From an uncultured Parafilimonas sp. (lineage in GTDB: Bacteria; Bacteroidota; Bacteroidia; Chitinophagales; Chitinophagaceae), in NCBI GenBank assembly GCA_903882935.1, contig CAIRZB010000001.1, positions 1 to 64,000 on the forward strand: a stretch of 64,000 nt of DNA, written 5' to 3'. Under the pieces are notes generated by a model. It worked only from the letters and a program-made list of their open reading frames with translations, made no database searches and had not been told where the DNA came from. The position numbers and the translations under genes were made by a program. Every line of letters starts with the position of its first letter. Position 1 is the first letter of the stretch. Of the stretch, positions 36,694 to 45,283 are shown one piece after another.

Positions 36694-37941
36694 CTATCCC
36701 CTGTCAAATTCTTCCTTCAATATTTTTCTAACATCGGCAATGGTTTCGCGTTCAAGGTCGGTCCTGCGCTCCAGCTCATCGGCTGTAAGGTTTAATACGC
36801 TTCTGGCCGTATCACATCCAACCCGTTTAAACTCATCGATAATCCATGGCTCAATTTCGTCGCTAAATTCTTCCAAGTCAATATCAAACTCTTCTTCGTG
36901 TTCCTCGGTTTCGCGGTAAACGTCTATATCATAGCCTGTTAATTCGCAGGCCAGCTTTATGTTTACGCCACGGCGGCCAATTGCAAGTGACACTTGGTCG
37001 GCTTTTAAAAACGCTTCCACATGCTTTTTCTCGTTATCCACCTCCATGTAGCTTATTTTGGCCGGGGTTAACGAGCGCTGTATAAGCAATTGAATATTGC
37101 TGGTAAAGTTAATTACGTCAATATTTTCATTTTTTAGCTCACGTACAATGCCATGTATACGGCTGCCCTTCATACCAACACAAGCTCCTACTGGGTCAAT
37201 CCTGTCATCAAAACTTTCCACGGCAACTTTTGCCCTTTCACCCGGCTCACGCACTATTTTCCGGATGGTTATGAGGCCGTCGAATATTTCTGGCACCTCA
37301 ATTTCAAGCAGTTTGGCCAAAAAATCGGGGCTGGTACGGCTTAAAATAATAACGGGGGTGTTATTTTTCATATCCACCTTTTTAACAACGGCCCGTATAT
37401 TTTCGCCCTTTTTAAAATAATCCTGCGGTATCTGTTCCGATTTTGGCAGTATCAATTCATTGCCTTCCTCATCTAATAGTAAAACTTCTTTTTTCCACAC
37501 CTGGTAAACCTCTGCTGTCATTATCTCACCTATCCTGTCACCATATTTTTTAACCAACACATTTTTCTTCAGGTCTCCTATACGGCTTGCCAATGTTTGT
37601 TTTGCGGCCAAAATAGCACGCCGGCCAAAATCGAGTATGTCAACTTCCTGGTATAACTCTTCGCCCACTTCAAAATCGGGTTCCAGCTTTATGGCTTCGC
37701 GGTAGGCTATTTCGGCAAGGGGGTCCATCACTTCACCATCTTCAACAATCATACGGCGGCGTATAATTTCAAGGTCACCCTTTTCTGCATTCACAATCAC
37801 GTCAAAATTCTCGTCACTGCCGTATTTTTTCCGAAGCAGGGTTTTAAACACATCCTCCACTACTTTCATCATGGTGGGGCGGTCAATATTTTCCGCGTCC
37901 TTAAACTCCTGGAATGCTTCGATTAGATTTATACTCGCCAT
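36694..37941 (-). CDS. nusA: Transcription termination/antitermination factor NusA
   Basis: This 415-aa protein has the NusA N-terminal domain (residues 1-~135), an S1 domain (~136-205, GEIMTAEVYQV...), and KH domains (VGACVGMKGSRIHGIVRELKNENIDVINF; SLAIGRRGVNIKLACELTGYDIDVY). It ends with a short acidic tail and one HhH-like segment. It lies between rimP (56 bp upstream) and infB, the widely conserved order. Confidence 0.97.
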   Translation of the reverse strand: MASINLIEAFQEFKDAENIDRPTMMKVVEDVFKTLLRKKYGSDENFDVIVNAEKGDLEIIRRRMIVEDGEVMDPLAEIAYREAIKLEPDFEVGEELYQEVDILDFGRRAILAAKQTLASRIGDLKKNVLVKKYGDRIGEIMTAEVYQVWKKEVLLLDEEGNELILPKSEQIPQDYFKKGENIRAVVKKVDMKNNTPVIILSRTSPDFLAKLLEIEVPEIFDGLITIRKIVREPGERAKVAVESFDDRIDPVGACVGMKGSRIHGIVRELKNENIDVINFTSNIQLLIQRSLTPAKISYMEVDNEKKHVEAFLKADQVSLAIGRRGVNIKLACELTGYDIDVYRETEEHEEEFDIDLEEFSDEIEPWIIDEFKRVGCDTARSVLNLTADELERRTDLERETIADVRKILKEEFDRG

Positions 37942-37997
37942 AGCTGGAAATTTTTAAACTTTCCCCTGCCTGCCACCCATTGCGGCTGCGGCACGGG

Positions 37998-38468
37998 TTA
38001 AAATTGAATTTGAACTGTTGTTGTTTTTATGTTAGTAAATGGTATTACCAGTTGCTGTGTTACCGCTTTTTTGCCTTTACCTTCGGTGTTCTCAACTATT
38101 ATGTCGGCATCAGCCACTTGTAATAATTTGCCGGTTTTTTTTGACCCATCGTTAAATACTACTTCCACACTACGGCCTATATTACGGTTGTACTGCCGGT
38201 GTAATTTTAAAGGTTCGTCAACACCGGGGGAGGATACTTCTAATGAAAAATCTTCCACGGGCAATAACCCGCTTTCTTCCAGTATTTTATATAGGGTCCG
38301 GTTAAATTGTACACATTTTTCTATGGAAATGCCCTCATCACCATCTAAAAAAACCTTTACGTTATTGGTTGGCTTAATTTTTATTTGTACTCTAAAGTAC
38401 TGTGGCTCAAGGGATAGTACCTCGTCAACCATTTGCTCAATCTGCTGTATTATTGTGTCTGTGGCCAT
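37998..38468 (-). CDS. rimP: Ribosome maturation factor RimP
   Basis: This 156-aa protein shows the RimP pattern: N-terminal domain with GISIEKCVQFNRTLYKILEE, the SLEVSSPGVDEPL signature and a C-terminal SH3-like part. It helps assemble the 30S subunit. It is the first gene of the rimP-nusA-infB operon; its leader carries a terminator-like hairpin. Confidence 0.95.
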   Translation of the reverse strand: MATDTIIQQIEQMVDEVLSLEPQYFRVQIKIKPTNNVKVFLDGDEGISIEKCVQFNRTLYKILEESGLLPVEDFSLEVSSPGVDEPLKLHRQYNRNIGRSVEVVFNDGSKKTGKLLQVADADIIVENTEGKGKKAVTQQLVIPFTNIKTTTVQIQF

Positions 38469-38474
38469 ATATGA

Positions 38475-38508
38475 TAAAAAGAGAAGGGAACGTTTTTCGT
38501 TCCCTTCT
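38475..38508 (-). promoter_or_regulatory. Terminator-like hairpin in the rimP leader (possible attenuator)
   Basis: On the minus strand a perfect 11-bp stem (AGAAGGGAACG / CGTTCCCTTCT, loop AAAAA) is followed by CTTTTT, only 7 bp before the rimP ATG and downstream of the promoter box at 38526. No other gene could use it as a terminator, because the neighbour at 38629 points away. Confidence 0.6.
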
Positions 38509-38525
38509 TACATCCTTTTGCTTTA

Positions 38526-38533
38526 CAAAGGTA
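38526..38533 (-). promoter_or_regulatory. -7 element of rimP-nusA-infB
   Basis: TACCTTTG on the minus strand is a perfect TAnnTTTG; a TTTG lies 21 bp further upstream (38555-38558), near the usual 19. Confidence 0.6.
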
Positions 38534-38613
38534 GTGTAGTTATACTAAATAACCCAAATTTTGTATTTGGTTAATGTATTGAAAAAACAGAACAAGCAAA
38601 ACAGCGCAAGTAT

Positions 38614-38621
38614 TATCTTTG
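38614..38621 (+). promoter_or_regulatory. -7 element of the DUF4834 gene
   Basis: TATCTTTG matches TAnnTTTG and is 7 bp before the ATG at 38629, so the mRNA would be nearly leaderless. Confidence 0.5.
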
Positions 38622-38628
38622 CGTTGTT

Positions 38629-38874
38629 ATGGCAGATTTGTTAGAATTAGGCTCTGTATGTTTTATTATTTACCTGTTGTATAAATTGGTTTTCGGGTTG
38701 GTATTGCCTGTTTCAAAAGCGGCAAGCCAGGTAAAAAGCAAAATGAACGAGTTTAACCAAATGCACCAACAACAAGCACGGCAACAGCAAGCTGCCCCGC
38801 CGCCTGCGCCAAAGCCTACCCCAAAAAAACCGTCGAAAGAAGATGACTATATTGACTTTGAGGAGGTGAAGTAA
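38629..38874 (+). CDS. DUF4834-type small membrane protein
   Basis: This 81-aa protein has one TM helix (about 6-27, LGSVCFIIYLLYKLVFGLVLPV), a charged/glutamine-rich middle, a proline-rich stretch (PPPAPKPTPKKPSK) and an acidic end DYIDFEEVK. The arrangement matches the Bacteroidota DUF4834 family; function is unknown. It diverges from rimP. Confidence 0.8.
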   Translation: MADLLELGSVCFIIYLLYKLVFGLVLPVSKAASQVKSKMNEFNQMHQQQARQQQAAPPPAPKPTPKKPSKEDDYIDFEEVK

Positions 38875-38921
38875 AACCCTTTCCGGCCCTCTCCAAATGA
38901 GTCCTATAGAGGCAATGTGGG

Positions 38922-39536
38922 CTAAAATACCAGCTCTGTCAATTTTTTAGGCGGCGGCAGTAATATGCCTTGCAAGCCTGCGGCTATAGCACCTTCCACA
39001 TTTTTATATGAATCGTCAATAAAAACGGTTTCTTCAGCCAATAAGTGCTGCTCCTCCAAGATAGCCTTGAATGCTTCGGGATAAGGTTTTCTTAGGCCGA
39101 GTTTATGGGAGTAATATGCTTTTATAAAGTGGCTGTTAAAGTCATCTTCCCCAGTTTGCTGCTTGAATGTTTGTACAAAAGCATCCTCGTGAATCTGGTT
39201 GGTATTGCTAAACAGGTAAATGTTATACCGCTGCTTAACCGGCAGCAACCATTGCAGCGCATCGGCATAAAAGCTACCCAGCATGGCATTCCATGCGGTT
39301 TGTATTTGTGTGTTTGTTAACGGTATACCTGATGCCTGCCTAAAAAGGTCGTAAAACGCGGTAGGGGTTATCTTGCCGGTTTCCAGCAACTCAAACAAAG
39401 GGTCGGCATGGTGGTGGGTAAACAAGTCGTTAAATTTGGTAACACCCAAGTTTACAAATGCCTGTTCAGTTTTTTGGTAATCCACCTCAAGGAAAACGCC
39501 GCCGAGGTCGAAAATGATGTTTTTCACGTTTTGCAT
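38922..39536 (-). CDS. HAD-superfamily hydrolase (subfamily IA)
   Basis: This 204-aa protein has motif I FDLGGVF, motif II LFSNTNQIH, motif III Lys (HKLGLRKPYPEAF) and motif IV VFIDDSYKNVEGA. The DLGGV form, where the second Asp is replaced by Gly, is typical of the glucose-1-phosphatase/YihX-like branch. The ATG at 39536 gives MQNVKNIIFDLGGV; an upstream Met adds ten residues. Confidence 0.88.
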   Translation of the reverse strand: MQNVKNIIFDLGGVFLEVDYQKTEQAFVNLGVTKFNDLFTHHHADPLFELLETGKITPTAFYDLFRQASGIPLTNTQIQTAWNAMLGSFYADALQWLLPVKQRYNIYLFSNTNQIHEDAFVQTFKQQTGEDDFNSHFIKAYYSHKLGLRKPYPEAFKAILEEQHLLAEETVFIDDSYKNVEGAIAAGLQGILLPPPKKLTELVF

Positions 39537-39701
39537 ACCGCAAAAATAAATAAGCGGCTGGAACAATGCGGTTATGCCTAAGTTTTTTTACGGTTAAGTT
39601 GATTTGAATGAATTAACAATTCGCCACCAAAGCGGGCAATTGCATTTTACTTGCCCGTTTTGCGGGGTAACAACTGGCAGCGGTATAAAATTTTGGGTTA
39701 G

Positions 39702-39714
39702 AAAATCACATAAA
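39702..39714. promoter_or_regulatory. AAAATCACATAAA box upstream of the orphan regulator
   Basis: This 13-nt sequence lies 47 bp before the regulator start and recurs exactly at 40398-40410, just after its stop codon. Ten of the 13 positions (AAAATCACAT) also occur at 23087, upstream of cassette 1. Confidence 0.35.
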
Positions 39715-39761
39715 ATGGGGATGGCTACGCAAATAAAAAAGCTGAGTTTTACAAAACAATA

Positions 39762-40394
39762 ATGATACGGATAGCACTAATAGAAGACAACGAATCTTAC
39801 CGCAAGTCTTTGCAAAGTTTATTTAGCAAAGAAAGCGACATGGAAGTAGTTTTTACTGACATGTACTGCGAAAACCTACTGCTTACCGTTGACATTATTG
39901 AACCCGACGTGGTTATTATGGATATTAACCTGGCTGGTTTGAGCGGCATACAAGGGGTGCAAAAACTAAGGGAAAAGCAGCCCAACCTGAATATTTTTAT
40001 GCTTACCGTGTTTGAGGATATGGAAAGGATATTCGATTCCATAAAGGCAGGGGCGGTGGGGTATTTGCTTAAAAAAGACCCACCCCAGCAAATAATTGAG
40101 GCTGTAAGGAAGGTTTTTAATGGCGAAAGCGTTATGAACGGTAAAATAGCCCGGCAAGTATTGGATTTTTTTAACCGGCAGTTGAAAAAAACGGTGGCCG
40201 CTTACGTAAATGACTATAACCTGAGCAGCCGCGAAAATGAAGTATTGCATTTGTTGATGGACGGGTTGAGTTACAAACAAATTGCCTCAAACTGCAATGT
40301 AACCTTAGACACAATTTCAACGCACATTCGCAATATTTACAGTAAACTAAACATTCACAGCCGTGCTGAGTTGGCGGCAAAGTTTAGGGTGTAA
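39762..40394 (+). CDS. Orphan NarL/LuxR-type response regulator
   Basis: This 210-aa regulator has a receiver domain (IALIEDN, Asp54 in VIMDINLAGL, Lys in LLKKDP) and a LuxR DNA-binding domain (LSSRENEVLHLLMDGLSYKQIASNCNVTLDTISTHIRNIYSKL). No kinase lies beside it on the plus strand; the convergent neighbour is cassette 2. It is less similar to the cassette regulators than those are to each other. Confidence 0.9.
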   Translation: MIRIALIEDNESYRKSLQSLFSKESDMEVVFTDMYCENLLLTVDIIEPDVVIMDINLAGLSGIQGVQKLREKQPNLNIFMLTVFEDMERIFDSIKAGAVGYLLKKDPPQQIIEAVRKVFNGESVMNGKIARQVLDFFNRQLKKTVAAYVNDYNLSSRENEVLHLLMDGLSYKQIASNCNVTLDTISTHIRNIYSKLNIHSRAELAAKFRV

Positions 40395-40528
40395 GCAAAA
40401 ATCACATAAATTGGTGATTGACTTTGCAATGATTGTTCGCCAACTTTACAATGTTAAAAAAACGATTTAAGTACAACCTTTTACTCTTTTAGTATACCTA
40501 TTTTCGAACCTAAACCCTGCATATATTT

Positions 40529-40569
40529 AAAAAGCTGCTTTAAAAAGTAAAATTTTTAGGTGGCTTTTT
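40529..40569 (-). terminator. Possible terminator of cassette 2 (and of the orphan regulator)
   Basis: AAAAAGC / GCTTTTT arms frame an AT-rich loop between the two convergent regulator genes. Confidence 0.5.
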
Positions 40570-40583
40570 AATTTATGGCAGTT

Positions 40584-41243
40584 TTATTGCGGGGTTACAA
40601 TACCGCTTTTTATGGCATAGATCACCAAGCCAACCCTGCTGCGTACGTTTAGTTTCTCAAAAAGCGCATCACGGTAACCGTCTATAGTGCGGGGGCTCAA
40701 AAACATTTTATCGGCTATTTCTTTGTAGGTAAGCTCAGTGCAAATAAGCTTCAAAAATTCAATGTCCTTATCCTTAAAGCTTTGCGGGTCTGTTTCGTCG
40801 CTGGCACCATCGTTGCGCATCCTAACCATTTTTACCAATTGGTTGGTAACAAGCTCGCTGTGGTAATACCCTTTTTGCACAATTTCGTTTAGTGCCCGCC
40901 GCAGGTCGCCCGGTTCGGCATCCTTTAAAATATACCCGCAGGCACCGTTTTTTATCATCCTAATAATGGCCCCTTCGTTATCGTACATGCTCAGTGCCAA
41001 CACTTTAATGCCGGGGTAGGCATCCCTAACCCATTTAGTTGTTTCATATCCGTCTTGTTTAGGCATGTTTATGTCCATCAGCACAATATCAGGCAAGGCG
41101 TTGGGTTTAACGGCGTTCATAAAATCTACTCCGTTCGATGCCTGAAAAATAACTTTAAACCCATCAAAGGTGTCAATCAGGTTTGCCAACCCATTGCGAA
41201 TAAGCGAGTGGTCGTCAACCAATGCTACCAAAGTTGTTTTCAT
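40584..41243 (-). CDS. NarL/LuxR-type response regulator (cassette 2)
   Basis: This 219-aa regulator has a receiver with Asp57 in VLMDINMPKQDG and a LuxR HTH (IEFLKLICTELTYKEIADKMFLSPRTIDGYRDALFEKL). It is clearly paralogous to the cassette 1 regulator (both VALVDDHxLxRNGLA, ALSMYDNEGAIIRMIKNGACGYILKDAEP against VLSMMDDDKSIIRMLKYGAKGYILKDSKP). Here a 119-bp gap separates it from the kinase gene, so it may have its own promoter. Confidence 0.9.
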   Translation of the reverse strand: MKTTLVALVDDHSLIRNGLANLIDTFDGFKVIFQASNGVDFMNAVKPNALPDIVLMDINMPKQDGYETTKWVRDAYPGIKVLALSMYDNEGAIIRMIKNGACGYILKDAEPGDLRRALNEIVQKGYYHSELVTNQLVKMVRMRNDGASDETDPQSFKDKDIEFLKLICTELTYKEIADKMFLSPRTIDGYRDALFEKLNVRSRVGLVIYAIKSGIVTPQ

Positions 41244-41362
41244 TGTATCCCCCGTACCCCAAAAGGGCGTTTAAAATCCAGTTATGATATTTTTTACAGC
41301 AATATTATAGTTTCTGCATAGTGCATACTACCGCATATACCGTAGCATTTAACACCACCACG

Positions 41363-42151
41363 CTAAACTATGCCATCCTCGTGTGGCAGTTCAATAATAG
41401 CTTTTGTGCCCATACCAGGCGCACTGTTAACCGTGATGTATCCTTTAATAAGGCTCATCCGGCTAAGCATATTTTGCAGGCCAAGCCCTTTACCAGTATT
41501 GCTTTCCTTATTTGTGTCAAAGCCTTTTCCGTTGTCGCTAACCGTTATTGTCAGCTTGTCGGGTTGGTAAAGCATGTTTATCTCTACGGCCGTAGCATCT
41601 GCATGCTTTACAATATTGTTCAGCAATTCCTGCACAATCCTAAAAACCACTAATTCTTCCTGGGTTTGGTTTTTATATTCATTGCCCATAACGGTAAGCG
41701 ATGCCTGGTACAAGCCTGTTTTTTGTAAAAAATGCACCTGCTGGCCAATGGCCCCCGGCAGGCCAAGCTCCCTTATAAAATCGGGGCTAAGGCTTTTGGC
41801 TAAGTCGCGCAGGTCCTGTATGGTTTGGCTTAACTGGTTTTTGCTTTCCAACAGCTTTTCCTTTGCCGCTTCGGGGTTGTACACATCCACCGTGTTAATG
41901 GTGAGTTTTACAAAACTCAGGGCCTGCCCTATGTTATCATGAATCTCTTGGCTGATGGCCTTAAAGGTTTCTTCCTGGATTTCGAGGCGGGTGGTGAGGA
42001 GTGCTTGGGTGAAAGCGTTTTCCAAATTTTCACGTTCAATCAAATGTTCTTTTTTTCTTTTTTGATAAATCATTAAAAAGGCAACTGTAAAACTTGCCAG
42101 CAACATAAATATAATGGTCGCGGAAGCAACCGCTAATATTACTTCGTTCAT
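41363..42151 (-). CDS. HisKA_3 sensor histidine kinase (cassette 2)
   Basis: This 262-aa kinase has one TM (about 5-28), His71 in FKAISQEIHDNIGQALSFVK, N-box ELLNNIVKHADA and DNGKGFD / GLGLQNM lid motifs. It has no sensor domain. It overlaps the membrane protein gene by 4 nt (ATGA). Paralogue of the kinase at 21174. Confidence 0.9.
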   Translation of the reverse strand: MNEVILAVASATIIFMLLASFTVAFLMIYQKRKKEHLIERENLENAFTQALLTTRLEIQEETFKAISQEIHDNIGQALSFVKLTINTVDVYNPEAAKEKLLESKNQLSQTIQDLRDLAKSLSPDFIRELGLPGAIGQQVHFLQKTGLYQASLTVMGNEYKNQTQEELVVFRIVQELLNNIVKHADATAVEINMLYQPDKLTITVSDNGKGFDTNKESNTGKGLGLQNMLSRMSLIKGYITVNSAPGMGTKAIIELPHEDGIV

Positions 42152-42840
42152 AATGTTGATTTTAAGAAAGCCTTATTTACCGAGAAATTCTTACTCTGAT
42201 AAATGTCTTTTAAAAAACCAACGGTAAACAGCACATACATATTAATGTTAAACAAATTATTAATAATCCAAAGGTCGTTTAACTTTGAATCAGGGTGCCT
42301 TTTGATGTACTGCCATAAGGAAAACATCAAAGTGGTACATGGAGCATAAAAAAACATTCCGACAAGATACCATACAAATGGGGAGGATAGAGTAAGCTTA
42401 ATTTCATTCTTAACTTGATATTGTTCAATTATGACCAGTAAAATCCAAGCTGTATAAATAATATTATTCAAACAGACCCACTCATTAATAAATCTCCTTC
42501 TTATATCAAAAACTATAACAATTGATATTGAGCTAACAATGTAAGCGACAAAGGATGCTAAAAATATCCTATATTTCACCCTATTCTGATGTTTTTTCCT
42601 AAAAAGAAAAAACATCAGAATAAATTCGAAAGGGGTGTAGATATTATACGAAATGTATTGGAGCGTTGATTTCTCATCAAAGTATCTAAGTAGCTGGGGA
42701 ATGGTTCCCAAAAAGACTATTCCCAGTATTAATAACGAATCCACTGACAACTTTTTAATAAAAAAAACTCCGACCATCAGCGGCAAAACAATGCACCAAA
42801 TCGAAGCGAAACTTATAATTTGCTGGATTACCATGCCCAT
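42148..42840 (-). CDS. Multi-pass membrane protein (cassette 2), uncharacterised
   Basis: This 230-aa protein has about six or seven hydrophobic helices and no known motif except the pattern shared with the cassette 1 protein (PFVWYLVGMFFYAPCTTL ... LNDLWIINNLFNI). The DNA reads noticeably AT-richer than the kinase and regulator genes. It overlaps the kinase gene by 4 nt and follows the small protein gene by 6 bp. Met3 (42834) is an alternative start. Confidence 0.8.
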   Translation of the reverse strand: MGMVIQQIISFASIWCIVLPLMVGVFFIKKLSVDSLLILGIVFLGTIPQLLRYFDEKSTLQYISYNIYTPFEFILMFFLFRKKHQNRVKYRIFLASFVAYIVSSISIVIVFDIRRRFINEWVCLNNIIYTAWILLVIIEQYQVKNEIKLTLSSPFVWYLVGMFFYAPCTTLMFSLWQYIKRHPDSKLNDLWIINNLFNINMYVLFTVGFLKDIYQSKNFSVNKAFLKSTL

Positions 42841-42846
42841 CTGTTG

Positions 42847-43326
42847 TTACAAAACGCTGAATGACTGGATAGTAGTCTTATTTGTAGAAGGAAAACCATC
42901 TTGTATTTCAATTGGTGCAATTATTGTTGGTGGATGCTCGGATGCAGGGAATTCAATGTCAAGTGGGATAAATTTTTTCGCCACCTCGTCAAAATTACAT
43001 GCAACCAAAACGACAGTCGGATTACCCTCTTTGAATGACATATCGTCCGCAGGCTGGGCACCCATTAGCACAATCAGGTAATCAGCTTTTGCGCCTGGAT
43101 TGATGGTGTCATTTGGATCGCCGGTAAAAAAACGCTCAATTAATTCTTTGCTAAATACAAACCCATTATATGGCGAACCATAATATCGCAAAGTGTCAGA
43201 AGTTGCTGTTTGTGAAGTCGACATCGACATAAAGGACATTTTAAAGTCCTCTTTAATCGTTTTGTATTTTTCAATAATTGGTTTCGCTTGGCTTAGCGTA
43301 ATTTTTTTGCCGAATTCCTCATTCAT
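42847..43326 (-). CDS. Small uncharacterised protein opening cassette 2
   Basis: This 159-aa soluble protein starts MNEEFGKKITLSQAKPIIEKYK, contains the core GFVFSKELIERFF ... ADYLIVLMGAQ ... NPTVVLVACNFDE seen in the cassette 1 protein, and ends in a proline-rich tail. It lacks the CPxxC tail of its relative. I do not recognise a named family. Confidence 0.72.
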   Translation of the reverse strand: MNEEFGKKITLSQAKPIIEKYKTIKEDFKMSFMSMSTSQTATSDTLRYYGSPYNGFVFSKELIERFFTGDPNDTINPGAKADYLIVLMGAQPADDMSFKEGNPTVVLVACNFDEVAKKFIPLDIEFPASEHPPTIIAPIEIQDGFPSTNKTTIQSFSVL

Positions 43327-43365
43327 AATTTTAGTTTTTTAGAAGGTTCTCAAAAGTTTTACGAG

Positions 43366-43374
43366 TACAAAATA
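43366..43374 (-). promoter_or_regulatory. Candidate promoter box of cassette 2
   Basis: TATTTTGTA followed by CTCGT on the minus strand, 40 bp before the first gene, matches the box of cassette 1. Confidence 0.4.
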
Positions 43375-43592
43375 CTCCATACGTAATTCAATTGCAAGCA
43401 TTAGTACATATTTAAAAATATTGCATATAATCTTTATGCATGGAGCGTAACAATAATAGGGCATTCAGGTAAAACCACACGTAGAATTTACGTTTTTTCA
43501 CCACTAAATACCGTTAAAACACCCTAAAAAATAACAGTGAAATAATAAGAGCATACGGGTGTTAAACACGTTGCCCGCTGTGCCGCCACGCC

Positions 43593-43763
43593 TTAAATTT
43601 GTACGGGTAAAATTAGCGATGGCACCTTTGGGTGGAAATACCAAGGTAAGCCTTGGGTAAGCGTTGGGTTTGGGTATTCCATTTTCTCAAATGAAAAGCC
43701 AAAATTGCCGTCGGGCACTACGAACGAATCCCAATAAATGGCATTGCGAAGCAAAAAGTTTTT
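43593..43763 (-). pseudogene. Possible gene remnant
   Basis: A 56-codon open frame without a start codon at its head translates to a protein-like sequence (AIYWDSFVVPDGNFGFSFEK, then MEYPNPTLTQGLPWYFHP and PSLILPVQI, stop). Immediately upstream lies an 18-bp-stem palindrome (43771-43808), which may have interrupted the gene. No family is recognised. Internal non-ATG starts cannot be excluded. Confidence 0.35.
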
Positions 43764-43770
43764 TCAGCAA

Positions 43771-43808
43771 ACGGGGAAATTCCTGTTTAAAAACGGGAAT
43801 TTCCCCGT
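43771..43808. repeat. 18-bp-stem palindrome
   Basis: ACGGGGAAATTCCTGTTT pairs with its complement over 18 positions (one G-T wobble) with almost no loop. No gene end is nearby, so it is not an evident terminator. The rest of 43809-44077 shows nothing I can name. Confidence 0.65.
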
Positions 43809-44077
43809 CTCAGAAAAAGCTGCCGTAGCATAAATTTGATGTTTAAGAAAAACGGCAGGGGCTGCCAACCATAATTAGGCGTTTAAAGGGCAATATGCAT
43901 CAACGATTTCTTTTGCTAATGTGATTGAACGTAATAATACCAGCCTACTTAAAATGGCTTGGTCATTTTCATCCCTATGCTTTTAAAAATAACAATTGTT
44001 AATCTTATACAAATAGCGTTCGCAAAGCAGTTTAATTGTTTAGTCGTTTCATAGGAAACCTATATGCTGAATCAAAA

Positions 44078-44103
44078 AAACAGCGGCTTTCTAACCGCTG
44101 TTT
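44078..44103 (-). terminator. Terminator after etfA
   Basis: AAACAGCGG / CCGCTGTTT, 8-nt loop, followed on the minus strand by T residues. Confidence 0.8.
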
Positions 44104-44138
44104 ATTATTCTGTCGCCTATTATTTTGGTATTTCGCCG

Positions 44139-45101
44139 TTAACTGTTTTTAAGCTTTTTAATCTCTTCGGTAAGCTTAGGCACCACGTCAAACGCATCGC
44201 CCACGATGCCGTAGTCGGCAGCCTTAAAAAACGGTGCTTCGGGGTCTTTGTTAATCACCACAATATGCTTGCTGCGGTTAACGCCCGCCAAGTGCTGTAT
44301 GGCACCAGATATGCCGATGGCTATATAAAGGTTGGGGGCTACCTGCACGCCGGTTTGGCCAACATGCTCATGGTGGGGCCGCCAGCCGCTGTCGGCAACG
44401 GGCCGGCTGCAAGCTGTGGCCGCGTGCAGCACGTGTGCCAAATCTTCCACCATGCCCCAATTTTCAGGGCCTTTTAAACCACGGCCGCCACTTACAACAA
44501 TCTCGGCCTCTGTTAACGGCACCTCGCCCTTTACACGGTTAACGCTGGTTACTTTTATGGCTGCGGCAGCTACGGTAATATTTAATTGGGATACCCCGGC
44601 AATGCCCTCGCCGGCCATCGTTTTGTAACTGTTGGGGTTTAGCGATATAATTTTTATAGCGCTCGTAATTGCTACGTTGGCAAATGCCTTGCCACTAAAA
44701 ACGGCTTTTTTTACCACAAACCCGTTTGTGGTGTCTGGCAAATCAACCGCGCCGGCCACCAGGCCCGCTGTAAGCTTGGCGGCGGTTATCGCCGCCACCG
44801 CCTTGCCTGTTTGGTTATGGCTAAGCACCAAAACGGTTGCGCCTGTTAGGGTTACAGCTTCGGCTATTGCTTTTGCGTATACCAATGCATCCACTGCGTT
44901 TAAAGCCTCGTTGCTTACCTGGTTTAGCTTGGTAATGCCATATTTGCCCAAGGCTGGCAAGTCGTCTTGCACGGTGCCGAGCAACAGGCCCTCAGCATTG
45001 GTGCCAAGCTGTTGTGCAACGGCGGCACCATAGCTGAGCACTTCAAAAGAGGCTTTTTTTATTTGGCCTTCGGCATGGTCTATCAAAATTAAAACTGACA
45101 T
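44139..45101 (-). CDS. etfA: Electron transfer flavoprotein subunit alpha
   Basis: This 320-aa subunit has the N-terminal ETF domain (SVLILIDHAEGQIKKASFEVLSYG) and the C-terminal FAD-binding domain with VVSGGRGLKGPENW, SRPVADSGWRPHHEHVGQTG and YIAIGISGAIQHLAGVNRSKHIVVINKD. With EtfB it carries electrons from acyl-CoA dehydrogenases to the quinone pool. The 182-bp gap after etfB is gene-free, but both are on one strand. Confidence 0.95.
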   Translation of the reverse strand: MSVLILIDHAEGQIKKASFEVLSYGAAVAQQLGTNAEGLLLGTVQDDLPALGKYGITKLNQVSNEALNAVDALVYAKAIAEAVTLTGATVLVLSHNQTGKAVAAITAAKLTAGLVAGAVDLPDTTNGFVVKKAVFSGKAFANVAITSAIKIISLNPNSYKTMAGEGIAGVSQLNITVAAAAIKVTSVNRVKGEVPLTEAEIVVSGGRGLKGPENWGMVEDLAHVLHAATACSRPVADSGWRPHHEHVGQTGVQVAPNLYIAIGISGAIQHLAGVNRSKHIVVINKDPEAPFFKAADYGIVGDAFDVVPKLTEEIKKLKNS

Positions 45102-45283
45102 AGTTGTATTTTTTATTCCGGCTGTGTTCCCTAACCGGCATGGGTAATTTTGTTGAAAAATGGACTTTACTTAACTAAAGGGCTAAGCAACGGTAATACC
45201 TTTAGCCCAAAAGCAAAGTATGTAATTATGCCATGGCTCTTATCATCCATTTTGGCCATTTGCTTCGGTTGGCCGTTTCAGCA

